Source of the DNA: Clitoria ternatea
Lineage: Eukaryota; Streptophyta; Magnoliopsida; Fabales; Fabaceae
NCBI GenBank assembly: GCA_037962975.1
Contig: CM075673.1
Coordinates: forward strand, 116,951,001-117,015,000
Length of the DNA: 64,000 nt
Reading direction: 5' to 3'
A program made the position numbers and the translations under genes. The first letter of the stretch is position 1. Each line of letters opens with the position of its first letter. Shown one piece after another: positions 25,495 to 36,164 of this stretch. The notes beneath the pieces are model-generated. The model was not told the DNA's origin. It made no database searches and saw only the letters and a list, made by a program, of their open reading frames with translations.

Positions 25495-25889
25495 ATGAGA
25501 GAATTACACTCAGGAATTTATGGTCTTTATAGAGGAGTCCAACCTTTAGCCGCTCGAGTCCTCCAAGAAGGGTATTTCTGGCCAACTCTACACTCCGATT
25601 GCTATGGCCTTGTCAAAAAATATGACTCTTACCAGCATAATGCCAATCAGATCCACAGCCATCCAGAACCGTTACATGGAATCCTGTCACCTTAGCCTTT
25701 TAACACTTAGGGGATGGATATCTTGGGCCCTTTTCCCCCCAGGAAAAGGATAACTTAAGTTTCTCTTAATAGCCATCGACTTTTTCACCAAATAGATTGA
25801 AGCCGAAACCCTGGCCACCATCACGACAGCTAAAGTAAAAACCTGCACGTGGAAGCACATCATTTGCCGACACAGACTTCCCCACATAA
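25495..25889 (+). pseudogene. Integrase, N-terminal part
   Basis: Reads MRELHSGIYGLYRGVQPLAA, VLQEGYFWPTLHSDCYGLVK and then KKYDSYQHNANQ, where the usual CxxC of the HHCC zinc finger is YxxY. The second His block is also changed (Tyr). The core begins with GMDILGPFPPRKRI, which holds the first catalytic Asp, and AIDFFTK. The frame is lost at the insertion after LPHI. Confidence 0.8.
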
Positions 25890-26698
25890 TGAGGACACAC
25901 TAAGGGAGCACCCTCACACTACCCTAGATAAAGGACTTGAAGCTTACAAGGGTCCCCTCACAAGGGCTAAGACCAAAAGGGCTAAGAGATCATTCACAAA
26001 GCCCTATCTTCCTTCCTCTCTTTTAGTGGGCCTAAGCCCAAGGATGATAGCTTGAGGATCTACCTATATTCTTCTTGTAATATACTTAGTAGTTAGGTTC
26101 TCTAGGCATTTAGGATGTATTTGGACCTTGCATGGTCAATAAGGCCACTTTTGGGCCATGTACTTTCATTTTGGGCCATGTATAGGCCATGTTCTTCTCC
26201 TTTTTGTCATATTGGGCCTTGGATTCATGGACCAAGCCCATTCTCCCTCCCTTGGCCGAAATACATAGGGGCTATATAAGGGAGCCCTTCTTTGTAATTT
26301 GACACATTAATTTATTTTGAGATTTTCATCACTTTGAGTGAAGTTTTGGTGAGAGACACGCCTCCTTCTCTCTAGGATTAGTGAAGCTCTTGCAAGCTTT
26401 TATCTAAGGGGTCTCTCCCTCCCTTGGTGGTGAGTGGAGTTATCTTCCTCTCTAGGAAGTGGCCTCTAAAACCTTCCTTACCCCTTTCTTAGCCTATCTC
26501 CTTCATTCCACCTTTCTCCTATTCCATCCCTTCCCTTTCCTCCATCAAACTTGCGTCAAATTCCTTAGAGTTTTGCCCTTATGTTTTCGGTTTCCACCTT
26601 GAAGAAGAAGGTTTCTAGTTGCTCTTGAAGGAAGAACAAGGAAAGGAGCCAAGATCCACCCCCTTTCAAGGATAGAAGAAGCTTCTCCTACATCACTA
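25890..26698 (+). mobile_element. Insertion inside the integrase, with polyprotein tail and LTR-like promoter
   Basis: The integrase reads ..RHRLPHI before and TIISNNGR after this 0.8-kb block, so the block is foreign. It begins with a short frame, HTTLDKGLEAYKGPLTRAKT; the GPLTRAKTKRAK piece resembles the C-terminal end of some gypsy polyproteins. Non-coding sequence follows with repeated TTTGGGCCATGTA words, a TATA box (GCTATATAAGGG, about 26271-26282) and a pyrimidine-rich leader. A short retroelement or solo LTR with a captured polyprotein tail is the best guess. No clean TSD was found; the borders are accurate to about 10 bases. Confidence 0.6.
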
Positions 26699-27367
26699 AC
26701 TATCATTTCTAACAATGGCCGATAGTTTACAGATAAGAGTTTCATGAAATTCTATGAGAACTTGGGTATAAAAAGAAAATTCTCTTCCGTGGAACATCCA
26801 CAGACCAACAGTCAGACTGAGGTAGCAAACAAAGTCATCCTTCAGCAACTCAAGAGACAGCTCAGATAAGCCAAAGGCCAATGGATAGAAGAATTTCATG
26901 GAGTTCTTTGAGCCTATCACACTACCCCGCACTCATCGACTCATGAGACCCCGTTCCGACTCACATACGGAGCTGATGCCATGATACCTGTTGAGTTGGG
27001 AGAACCCACTTTTTGACGTCTTGCTTATGATGAAGATGCAAACAACGAAGGAAGGAAAGAAGATCTAGATCCCAGTCTAGAAGAGCGAGATATGGCATAC
27101 GTCAAGATACAGGCGGCTAAACACAAATCTGCTTAGAAATGGAACTCTTTTCTCCGAACCTAACCCTTTAGAAAAGGCGACCTTGTTCTGCGCACCGCGG
27201 ACAGTAACAGAATAGCAAGAGAAGATGGCAAGCTTGCGCCCTCTTGGGAAGGCCCATACCGAGTCAAAGAAGCATTGGGGAGAGGCGTATTCCGAATAAA
27301 AGAGTTGTCAGGAAAGGAACTACCTAGAACTTGGAATGCAACCCATCTAAAGATGTATTTTAGCTAA
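26699..27367 (+). pseudogene. Integrase, catalytic core end and C-terminal domain
   Basis: Reads TIISNNGR, TAG, FTDKSFMKFYENLGIKRKFS, then VEHPQTNSQTEVANKVI, THETPFRLTYGADAMIPVEL, RKGDLVLRTADSNRIAREDG and KLAPSWEGPYRVKEALGRG, ending HLKMYFS before TAA. The second catalytic Asp (expected SDNG) is Asn, while the Glu in TEVANK is kept. Several TAG/TGA stops interrupt it. Confidence 0.85.
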
Positions 27368-27500
27368 TTATTGTACAGTCGGGTACTCTTTTTCCTACCT
27401 GAGGGGTTTTTCCCATTGGATTTTTCCCTCAGGAGGTTTTAATGAGGCCCCCTCCCCCATCTTTTCAATAAAAATTTTCTACATTATTCATAAAAAACTT

Positions 27501-28105
27501 CTTGAATTCATTCAAGTATTACGAAAAGTCCGAGTGCAGAGTCGAACTCTTGGCATATGTTCTGAAAGCTTGAATTCATTCAAGTATTACGAAAAGTCCA
27601 AGTGCGGAGTCGATCCCTTGGCATACGTTCTGAAGGCTTAAATTCATTCAAGTACTGTGAAAAGTCCAAGTGCAGAGTTGATCCCTCAGTAATACGTTCT
27701 GAAGGCTTAAATTCATTCAAGTACTACGAAAAGTCCGAGTGCGGAGTCGATCCCTCGGCATACATTCTGAAGGCTTGAATTCATTCAAGTACTGTAAAAA
27801 GTCCGAGTGTGGAGTCGATCCCTCAGCATACGTTCTAAAGGCTTAAATTTATTCAAGTACTATGAAAAGTCTGAGTGCAGAGTTGATCCCTCAGTAATAC
27901 GTTTTGAAGACTTAAAAATCGTTCAAGTATAAAGTACGAGCGCAGAATCAATCCCTCGGTAATACATTTTGAAGACTTAAAAATCGCTCAAGTATCCAAA
28001 GGTCCGAGGTTGGAATCGATCCCTCGGCACATACATTGATACTTGAAATCGTTCAAGTACGAAAGGTCTGAGATTGAAACCGACCCTCGACGCATACGTT
28101 CAAAT
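27501..28105. repeat. 68-bp tandem array, about 9 units, downstream of pol
   Basis: Units start (C)TTGAATTCATTCAAGTA and hold AAAAGTCCGAGTGCGGAGTC and ATCCCTCGGCATACGTTCTG. Starts are near 27502, 27570, 27638, 27707, 27775, 27843, 27912, 27977 and 28043, so the period is 65-69 bp. The last three units are the most diverged. A degenerate further unit lies near 29640-29720. Tandem repeats between pol and the 3' LTR are a recurrent trait of Tat-clade elements and a known source of satellite DNA. Confidence 0.93.
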
Positions 28106-28199
28106 GCACTTATCCCAATAAACATTGTTACAGTCAATAAGAGAACAAGAATACAACACAAACGATTGTAAATACATCTAAGGATAAGTCTCAGCCGAT

Positions 28200-29449
28200 A
28201 CAGGGGAAGGGACCTTTAAGGCCGACTCACCCAGAGCAATTCCTGTTCCAGGACCATTCTGCTTTCCCTCTACACTGCGCCCTGCTCGTTCATCTTCAGA
28301 ATCAGGGCATGATACTAACTAGACATCCATGACAAGCTTGAAGGGACTTAAACCCTTAAAATTTAGCGTAAGAGACGGAATTAAAAATGAAATCTGCTCT
28401 TGGCAGAGTCGGAAGGCATCAACATATTTAACAGAAATATCTCTCTCTATGGAAACAAGATTCGCCTCCGGTTTTTCCTTCAGAGCCTCCAAATCTGCTC
28501 GAGCCGCCTGAAGATCCTTTTCCAACTCCCGTTTTTTAAGGGATACAACATTGTAGGTTTCCTCTACCTCTCGCACCTTCTGATCCCAATAAGAGCATCT
28601 CTCCTTAGCAACTGACAGTTACAATTCTGTAAAATCCCGCTCTGCCCTAGCAGTTTTCAGGTCCTCCTCAGCATCGACCAGTCGTGACTCTGCCAAATCT
28701 TGACCCACCCTAGCGCCCTTCAGGTCTTCCTCTGACCGCTGCAGGACCGACCTCATAGTGGCAATCATTTTCTTGGTATCTACAGCACGGGCAGCATCCT
28801 TCTTTCTCCCCTCTCGCAACAACTCATTCTCTTTCTTTAAAGATTCATGTTCTTGAACAAGCGCTACCATTGCATTACCCTGATCAACCAACCACTTTTC
28901 AAGAACTTGAGATATCAAAGTTTCCCGGAGTCCAAACATCTCTGTAGCTCTGCACATGGAAATGGGATTGGAGGAGGCATATTTTTCCTTATCTTCCTCT
29001 AAAAGGACCGTGCGATCCCCAAACTATGAAATAAGGAAGTGCGTGTCCCAAAGAGAAAGAACCGGGCTCCTGTCAACGCTCAACGACCCATTAACAAACT
29101 CTTCCTAAGGACATCTAGTCGCGTTCATCATGCTAGGCATGGACCCGATGATTGATTCCGCGGACATAAATTGGTTAGGGCCAGAGGCCATATCCCCAGA
29201 TGGCTTTGAAGTCTCCCCACGAGCCGCCAAGGGAGAAACTTCCATCTCCTTCTCCCCTTCATCCTTGATAACGATAACGAACCAAACAGGAGTGACGATT
29301 GGGGATGGACAAGACTCGGATACTCCATCAGCCCCTGTCGCTATCGAAGAATGTCTGAGCTTCTTGGTGACCTTTTTCTCAACCCCTTAAGGATGTACCT
29401 CCTGGTAACGTTTCATTAGATCTTTTAGTGTCAGTTTACGCGGGGCCAT
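28200..29449 (-). pseudogene. Antisense reading frame of the Tat-type element, coiled-coil half, copy 2
   Basis: Minus-strand frame opposite to pol. It starts MAPRKLTLKDLMKRY at 29449, runs through pieces with stops (28619-28957: RETLISQVLEKWLVDQG, ESLKKENELLREGRKKDAAR, then DLKTARAERDF; 28319-28576: REVEETYNVVSLKKRELEKD, ending NFKGLSPFKLVMDV). The heptad-like E/K/L pattern predicts long coiled coils. It is a diverged duplicate of 29895-31282. Antisense frames of unknown function are described for Tat-clade elements. Confidence 0.7.
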
Positions 29450-29894
29450 ATCGCCTGCCCATAAAAGTACAACACTCGGTCAACACCAAATGATAAAATA
29501 AGCATTAACTCAGTGTAGCATCAGTGATAAAATAAATGACAATTAACTTCAACAAGGACGTGTATAAATCTACCCAGCGCGACTCCTACGTGGCAACAAT
29601 TCACTTATAAAACAAGATTTTCCTAACTCAAGACTTCCCTCCTCTCGAAATGAATCCCTCGTAAGATAAAGTCCAAGGCTGGATCCGGTCTCTCGACACG
29701 TACGTATACAAAATTTAAAATGTGTTCGAGTATAGAAAAAACACCAAACACAAGCTCACCTATAAGAATAAAGATACGAACAGCACAAGCCAAACAAATC
29801 AGGCAACAAGCAAGTAACGGAAATCTAGCTTTTATTCGTAACTTAAAATACACATTACACAAGGAGCAAAATAAAAGCAAACAGAAAAGATTAG

Positions 29895-31282
29895 GCATCA
29901 GCCGTCGAGGAACCCATAGCAGTGTCTCCAGGGCAGGAGTCTTGGCAGCCGGAGCAAGAAGAGCGAAAGTGTCACCTTGCGGAGCCATAGAATTTGTGCA
30001 ACTCTCCGATCTGACGCCAACAGCAGTTTCGGCAGCTAACTCCTCCTCCTTCCCCTCAGAATTCGAGATATCCACTATCTTCCTATCCATGACAATGCGG
30101 AATGGGTTGACGCCTTCCAGATTCAACTCCAAAGAAGGATTCAGTACCTATATCTGCTGTTGGCAAAGGTCGAAGGCAGCCACATATTTTTTCAACAGCT
30201 CCTCTACCATAAAAAGCCTGTAAGCCTCCCTCTCTTCCCTCTCATTCTCCAAGGCAGACTTCACCTCCATCAGCTTATCCTTTGCCTCCCTCTTACCCAT
30301 GCAAACCGAGCCATAAGCCTCCTCGACAGAGCTCAACTGCCTACCAAGATTAGCACACTTCTTCGCGGCAGTGATCAGCTTTGTCTTGGCTAGTTCTTGC
30401 TCCTTCCGGGCTTCCAACAGTTTAGCCTTAGCCCATTTTAGCTTGTCAGTTATTCCCCCAACCTCCTTCAAAGCACTATCAAGCTGCATGATAGAGAAAT
30501 CACGAGACTGCTGCAGCTGGTCTTTCTCCTGAAGAAGGGTGGCCTTCTCCACCTTCAACGCAGCGAACTTCTTCTCCTACTCGGCGAACCTTTTCTCCAA
30601 GAACCGAGTCATTAAAGTCGCTCGGAGGTTGAACATCTCTATCGCTTGGCATATGGATAGCGCGTTTGAACCTTCGAACTTCCTCTCGTCATCCCTGAAG
30701 ACCACCGTCCGATCCACGAAACTCAGAACTGAAAATCAGACATCCCACAATGAGTGAGCAGGGTTATGGGTGCCACACGGAGACCCGTTGGCAAAACTCT
30801 CCCACCTCCTGCCTTCAAGGTCCATCTCACTGGGAAGGGTTGCGGCAATCTGCTCCACCGACACCTCCCCTGTAAAGCCGGTTTCATCCGACCTTTGGCT
30901 CACCCGACTCTGAAGCTCGGGAATCTCTTCTTCCTTCTCAGGGCTGTCAGGTATAACAATCCAAGAGACCCCTTCCCCAGCTTAACCTTTGATGCGTCGT
31001 GGAGAGTCGGGATGACTCGCCCCGAAGGCCTCCGACCCCACCTCACCTTTCTGACCAAGTTCTTCTGTGCGCAACCTCTTCGATGCGCCCTGCTTCCCTC
31101 TCCAGCTGAGAAGTGGTAGGAACCACGGAGATGGGGACAACGTTAGTGATAACCCAGGGAGAGCCTCTAGGAGCAGCAAAACTCTCGTCCCTTTGTGTCG
31201 TCCCTTTCTTCCCTCCCGCTTGGGAACCTTTCCCAGGGTACAGCTTCTTCAAGTCCTTCAAAGAAAGCTTCTCAGGGGCCAT
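29895..31282 (-). pseudogene. Antisense reading frame of the Tat-type element, coiled-coil half, copy 1
   Basis: Starts MAPEKLSLKDLKKLY at 31282. After a frame break it continues as a coiled-coil protein (30148-30558: KVEKATLLQEKDQLQQSRDF, LKEVGGITDKLKWAKAKLL, AKKCANLGRQLSSVEEAYGS, REAYRLFMVEELLKKYVAAF) and then MELNLEGVNPFRIVMDRKIV. Both its start and its end (NPFRIVMD) match copy 2, at offsets of about 1765-1834 bp. Function unknown. Confidence 0.7.
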
Positions 31283-31483
31283 ATCAGCTGCGCAAACATA
31301 CGCAATCGGTCAAAACACACAAACCAAAAATAACTAAAAGCATACACAACAAAATAGAAACTACTCTCACCTATCCAAGCATCAAGAGAACTCAGATGAG
31401 GAGACAGGGCGATCAATTCCTGGGAGCTAAAGAAGATCCCCAAGTCATCAGACAAAACTTAGCGTCCGCCCTGTCGGACAAAG

Positions 31484-32251
31484 TCAAGTCATCCAAGGAG
31501 ACTCAGAATTGAACCAGGTTGCAAGTCCAGTACAACGGGAAACAGGGTTGAGCGTCAGGATAATGCAAGAAATCCTCCCTGGATGGGTCCAACCCGACTC
31601 GGATTTTGAAGAAACCCATTTTAAAGTTCTTGTAGGATTGGTCAAAGGCTCTAATAAGGTTACAATGAGCAACACCATTGAATGAAACCCATCGTATGGG
31701 TGTCCTGGCCTTGGGGATCTTAGCATTAAAGAAGTAAAAGAATAAGGGTACAGAAGGAGTACGGCCAAAGTGCTTGTACAGTATCTCGAACGCCTGGACA
31801 AACACCAGCCGTTCGGATGAAGTTGAGTAGGGGCAATGTTCAACGCACACAAAACCCCAATCTGAAACTTAAAAAAGGGAAAGGAAATATGAAGTTGGGA
31901 AAAGAAGGTCTCATACACGAAGGTAAAATCTAACTCACTAGGGTCATTACGCTCATGACAAACCCTGTCAACCGCGAAGCAACAAACGCACTCTACATTG
32001 CAAGCCAAGGTAGAGTGGTTGAAGGTCCCTAATTCCCATAACTGGGCCACCGACTCCTTACTTTGAAGAGAAGAAGAGATGTGCAACACCTCGTCCCTAA
32101 CCCAGTCATAAGCCCCCGTGATGGATACACTCACGGTAATTCCCAAAATTAAGTTAAAAGGGTTGAGAAATGAAGAAAGCCTGGAGCAAAGAGAAGCACT
32201 GACTTGACAAGAAGAAATGCTGAACGAGAAAGAAGGCAAGGGATGAAACAA
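31484..32251 (-). pseudogene. Antisense reading frame of the Tat-type element, conserved N-terminal half (putative gypsy-type transposon protein family)
   Basis: A 255-codon frame on the minus strand with FDFTFVYETFF-like, SQLHISFPFFKFQIGVLCAL and IAPTQLHPNGW blocks. After a frameshift near 31850 it continues as FVQAFEILYKHFGRTPSVPL, FFYFFNAK and RWVSFNGVAHCNLIRAFDQS, then SYKNFKMGFFKIR. This order matches the widespread plant family annotated as putative gypsy-type transposon protein (PF04195 from memory, not checked). It lies between integrase and 3' LTR, opposite to pol. Confidence 0.72.
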
Positions 32252-32888
32252 GGACAGCAGTAGAAATCACTGAGAAGTACAGAGCTACTTAACGAAAGAG
32301 GCGAAAGAATGTGGAAGGCCTGAAAGTTTTGAAATGAAGAAGGAACATGAATTTATAAATAGGAAGCACCTTTTGGTCATACCCCTTAAATCCAATGGCA
32401 AGAATACAAAAGGGCAGGGGGAGCAATGGACACGATGTATCTAAGAGCTAACACCCCTAAAGAAAGCCATGTAATCCAAGATCCAACGATTGGGGATGCG
32501 AGAGCCCTAGATCGACGGGTGTGACGCTTCAAGACAACTTTGGGTGAAACGACACACCCTTAAATGACCTTGGGATATAGAAACGGTGCAATCATGACAA
32601 GTGCTTGCCTCCACTCCCTCATGATAGCAAATGACGGTTATCGTACTCCCGCCATGTGGCCAAGACTCGCTTCACTCGGAGACCCTTACTCGAAACCAAG
32701 ACTCGCTTCACTCGGAAACCCTCGCTCGGAAGTAAAAGCTTTACCCACTCAACAATTTTTACTTTAACCCAAGCAACAACTTCCCTCCCTCAGCAATCAG
32801 GGAAGTCTCTATGGGAAGAAAGAAGTTTCGACTTGCATTTAAGCCACTTCGCTCGGTTTCATACCCAAGGCTCGTGGCTAGGGTCTCC

Positions 32889-32979
32889 TGTTCCCCCCGA
32901 GTTTAAGGGGTAGTCCCCACAACCCCCCTAAACCTCTTCACGTCATTTAGTAGTAGATTGATTTAGACTATAACCTAAT
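32889..32979 (+). repeat. 3' LTR of the Tat-type element, truncated
   Basis: Matches the first 90 or so bases of the 5' LTR (TGTTCCCC..TTTAAGGGG..CATTTAGTA..ATTGATTTAGACTATA) and stops at CCTAAT, where the 5' copy goes on with GGGCCAAGG. About two thirds of this LTR is deleted, so no right TSD can be read. Confidence 0.85.
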
Positions 32980-35138
32980 ATAGACATCTAATTGGAAAGG
33001 TAAAAAAAACACAGTATACAAATTACACAATAAAACCATTGGTGGAAAGAAAATACAAACAAATGAAAGAAAACAGTTTTTGATTGAAAAAGAAAGTCCC
33101 ACCCTCTAAACATCGCTTTCATGACATGGTGAAAAATAGAAGACTAAAAAAACAAAAAAACATGCAACGACCAAACACTCATCTAAAGGGTCAATAAAAG
33201 AATTGGGGTTTACGTTTCGAAAAACCTCTGAAAAGGTGAAAAGATGAAACATGGTTTAAGCATAAAACATAAGCATGTACAAAAAAAGTTTAACATAAAG
33301 AACATATTAAAAGATCTTAACATGCAGGACAAAAAATAGAAAATTTTCTAAAATAAAGAATTTACATCACCTTTTTCTCATCAGCTTCGTCATACACTAT
33401 CTCTATACCCTTCGTCATGTAAAAGACCAAAGAAAGATGTCGGGTGTTCAATATCATGTTTAAGAAATCTTAGAGATAAAAAGCAAAACCGTATATAAAG
33501 AAAGAGGAAAAATCATTGAAGTGCCCTGTCTACACATACCTACTAGGAGACGAAATGACGCGAAGCGCGATTGAACATACACAGGGGGAGAGGGGAAAAC
33601 CAAATAGAAGAGATAAACGACGGGGAAAATAAGGTTGGCAGAAAGGGAGAGAACAAAAGGACGCTACTCTAAAGGGTTGGAAAGTCACAATGCAGAGTTT
33701 ACAGTATTAAGAGGAGAGCAATGGTTAATACATGCGGGAAGGGAAGCGATAGCACAATCGTGTGAGTGAAGAAATTAAAAAGAGAGCAAAGGTTAAGGTG
33801 TGGGAAGGGAAGAGAAAGGAAGACAAATGAAATGTCAGAATGATGTCAGCGTTTTTAAAAAAAATCAATGCAAGATTTTAAAAAATAAATCATAAATATT
33901 AGGAGGAATTCAGGAACCCTAAAAACCCTTAATACATGAAGAGTTGATTTATGAAGGAATTCAGGAATCACCAGAAGGTGACACCTGTAAAATTCTACTA
34001 TCTATTAGGGTTTCAGAAACTGACAATTATATATTATTAAGATATTAATATACAACTTTCGAAGTAATTATTATAAAGATTAAATTTTTTTAAATGACAC
34101 ATCAATTATTTTTCCTTTTTTATAATTTTTTTGTAATCAAAGACTAAAATTAAATCAAAAAGTGAGGTTTGGCATCTGGCAAATTCGCACTTCCACCAGG
34201 TGAATTTGACCAGGATTTCGTCTCCCCACCAGACGAATTCATGATGGCCTAACACATGGCATGCTCCAGCAATTTCGTTCCCTCAGTAGAAGAATTCTTA
34301 AATTCATCCCCCCACCAAACGAATTTGAAAGCTGATTTGACAGAAATGCACCTAGGCCACCAATTACTTTCAGATCAGGCCTACACTTATAATTTTTTTT
34401 TGAAAAGTAGTCTAAATATGTCAAAAACTCTTCTTTTCACCTCAATCAATGTAAAAATAACAGAAATAGGTTTTAGCATGGTAAATAAATTTAAATAAAA
34501 AATCTTTAGATTGTTTTAGGTTCATATCCTCAATTTTCTACTTGTGTTTTTTTTACAATTTTTTCTTCTCTTATTTTCTTACATAATTTCTGAAAATTAT
34601 TTTACACCATAGTTTTTTTTATATAATTAAAAGAGTCTATTACACAATTAAAAAAGAAAAAAACAATTGGATCAAGATTACACATAACTTAAGAAGACAA
34701 CTCTTCGATCCAGATATATTCAATAAAAAACAACTAACTATATCGAGATATATTCAAAATAATAAAACACAACTAACCAAACTAAAATTATTATTGAACA
34801 AGTCCTAAGTATATGTTCGATTCAATGTGACTTTGATCGAAAAAAATCTATTTGGTTGAGTTTATAGAAAACTTAAATCTAAACTTTTGAAATAATTATA
34901 ATAAGGTTGTATTAATTTCCTAATATTTGTATATCCAGCTAATATATTAATGTGTTATGTATAGGCAATCCATACTTGCTTGTTAGGAAAATGCTATGTT
35001 TAGGAGACAATAAATGTTCAAAATATTTATTCACTTTCACAACATACACTAAAGTGCTGGTAGAATACATTTTTTATTAAATAATTTAGCCACAAAAGTT
35101 TTTGAAAGAAAAAATACGATACACAACGTTATTGGTTT
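32980..35138. other. Non-coding flank between the Tat-type element and the nested block
   Basis: Resumes the repeat family seen at 20160-21045. It holds a possible short exon at 33371-33418 (-) and a stretch at 34150-34345 with repeated CACCAG(A/G)(C/T)GAATT words. The rest is AT-rich with no gene recognised. Confidence 0.5.
33371..33418 (-). other. Possible orphan first exon resembling the B3-like remnant's first exon
   Basis: Reads MTKGIEIVYDEADEKK and runs into a GTGATG donor. The shape M-x-K-G..V-D/Y-D..D..K resembles MNKGKSPMVDVDDPKE at 20460. Very short; weak. Confidence 0.25.
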
Positions 35139-35461
35139 TAGAGGCGTCAAAATGGGTTGCAACCTATGAGACAATTCGGCTTGGTGTGGGTTTGGGTGAG
35201 CCGAGTTGAAAAAAATAACTCATTTTCGAAGTGAAGCTTTTTCTAGTTCGTCTCACAATGGGTCAAACCGGTAATGAGCTGGGTTGGTCTGTAGGTTGGG
35301 AAATTAAAGAAATAACTATGAAATATGTTTAAGTTAAGACTTTAAGTTAAACTTTATTAATGGATACTTTAAACTTTATTTAATATTAATATATTTAATT
35401 TTGTTTTATGTATTATGGATTATATGAATTATGAATTTAATTTATAATGAAATATGTTATG

Positions 35462-36164
35462 TGATCGGTCCTCAACCGGGGTCAAGAGATCTGGTGTCGG
35501 ACCGGTCACAGAAGTTGAAGACCAAGTGATGCTGAAGACTAGCTCTGCGAGTATCCGGTGTGTGTATCCGGTGTCTCTGTATGTAGAGAGCGGTCTTGAC
35601 GTCCTCGAGGTCCTTCAAACCAACCTCACACGTTGATGTGGGCGAAAGGTGGTGTCACCTGCGAAGATTCTCTGACGCTCAAGTCAGTAATATATTCCAA
35701 GTGTGGAATGTAAATGATCACTCTATGGGATCAAATAGATGCATTCAGGAGAGAAGGACCAGAACCAGAACCCTTCTCCAGTAAACTGAAGTGAGTTCTT
35801 ATACCTGATTGGCTCGATATACGAGGACTCGTTAGTGGGGAACCACTAACCTTCATTATGCAAGTATATTATTATTTAATGCGCACTCACCAGCATGATT
35901 GAGGCAAGTGGCTATTTTATATTAAGCGTAGGGAGAATGGGGCTAGACTTAGGGGACAAGTTGATCATTCCCAGGAGCAGATTATGGCTCGTAGTGTGGG
36001 GAATGGAATTATTGATCGGTCCCTGTAGCAATGCCCATCGTCTTTTATCGGGTGACATGTATGTTATCCGGTGTGCATGGTGTTATCCTGGACTAACCGG
36101 AGCAGGGAGAATGCCTTACTCGGAATTACATTCCGAATGTATACCAATGACACCGGTGGCATGT
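35462..36164 (-). repeat. 3' LTR of the outer element, first segment (continues at 45845-46064)
   Basis: Corresponds to the left three quarters of the LTR at 49809-50743 (TGATCGGTCC, GGTCAAGAGATC, then CCAGAACCAGAACC and so on). It is interrupted at ..GGTGGCATGT by the inner element and resumes after it with CATGTGATATAATGG. Confidence 0.93.

Larger units (their letters stand above)
21049..32979 (+). mobile_element. Tat/Ogre-lineage Ty3/gypsy LTR retrotransposon, decayed
   Basis: An 11.9-kb element with 5' LTR, primer-binding site, gag, protease, reverse transcriptase, RNase H, a second RNase H, integrase, a tandem-repeat region, antisense reading frames and a truncated 3' LTR. Two RNase H domains and antisense frames near the 3' end are established traits of the Tat clade. 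Many stops and frameshifts make it non-functional. An unrelated insertion splits the integrase. Confidence 0.9.

Noticed and set aside
26545..26932. Minus-strand frames of 66-78 codons
   Set aside because: They cross the border between the inserted block and integrase and are antisense to the integrase motifs.
29720..30223. 167-codon forward frame inside the Tat-type element
   Set aside because: Opposite strand of the antisense coiled-coil unit, which has the coherent conserved pattern; this frame is its shadow.
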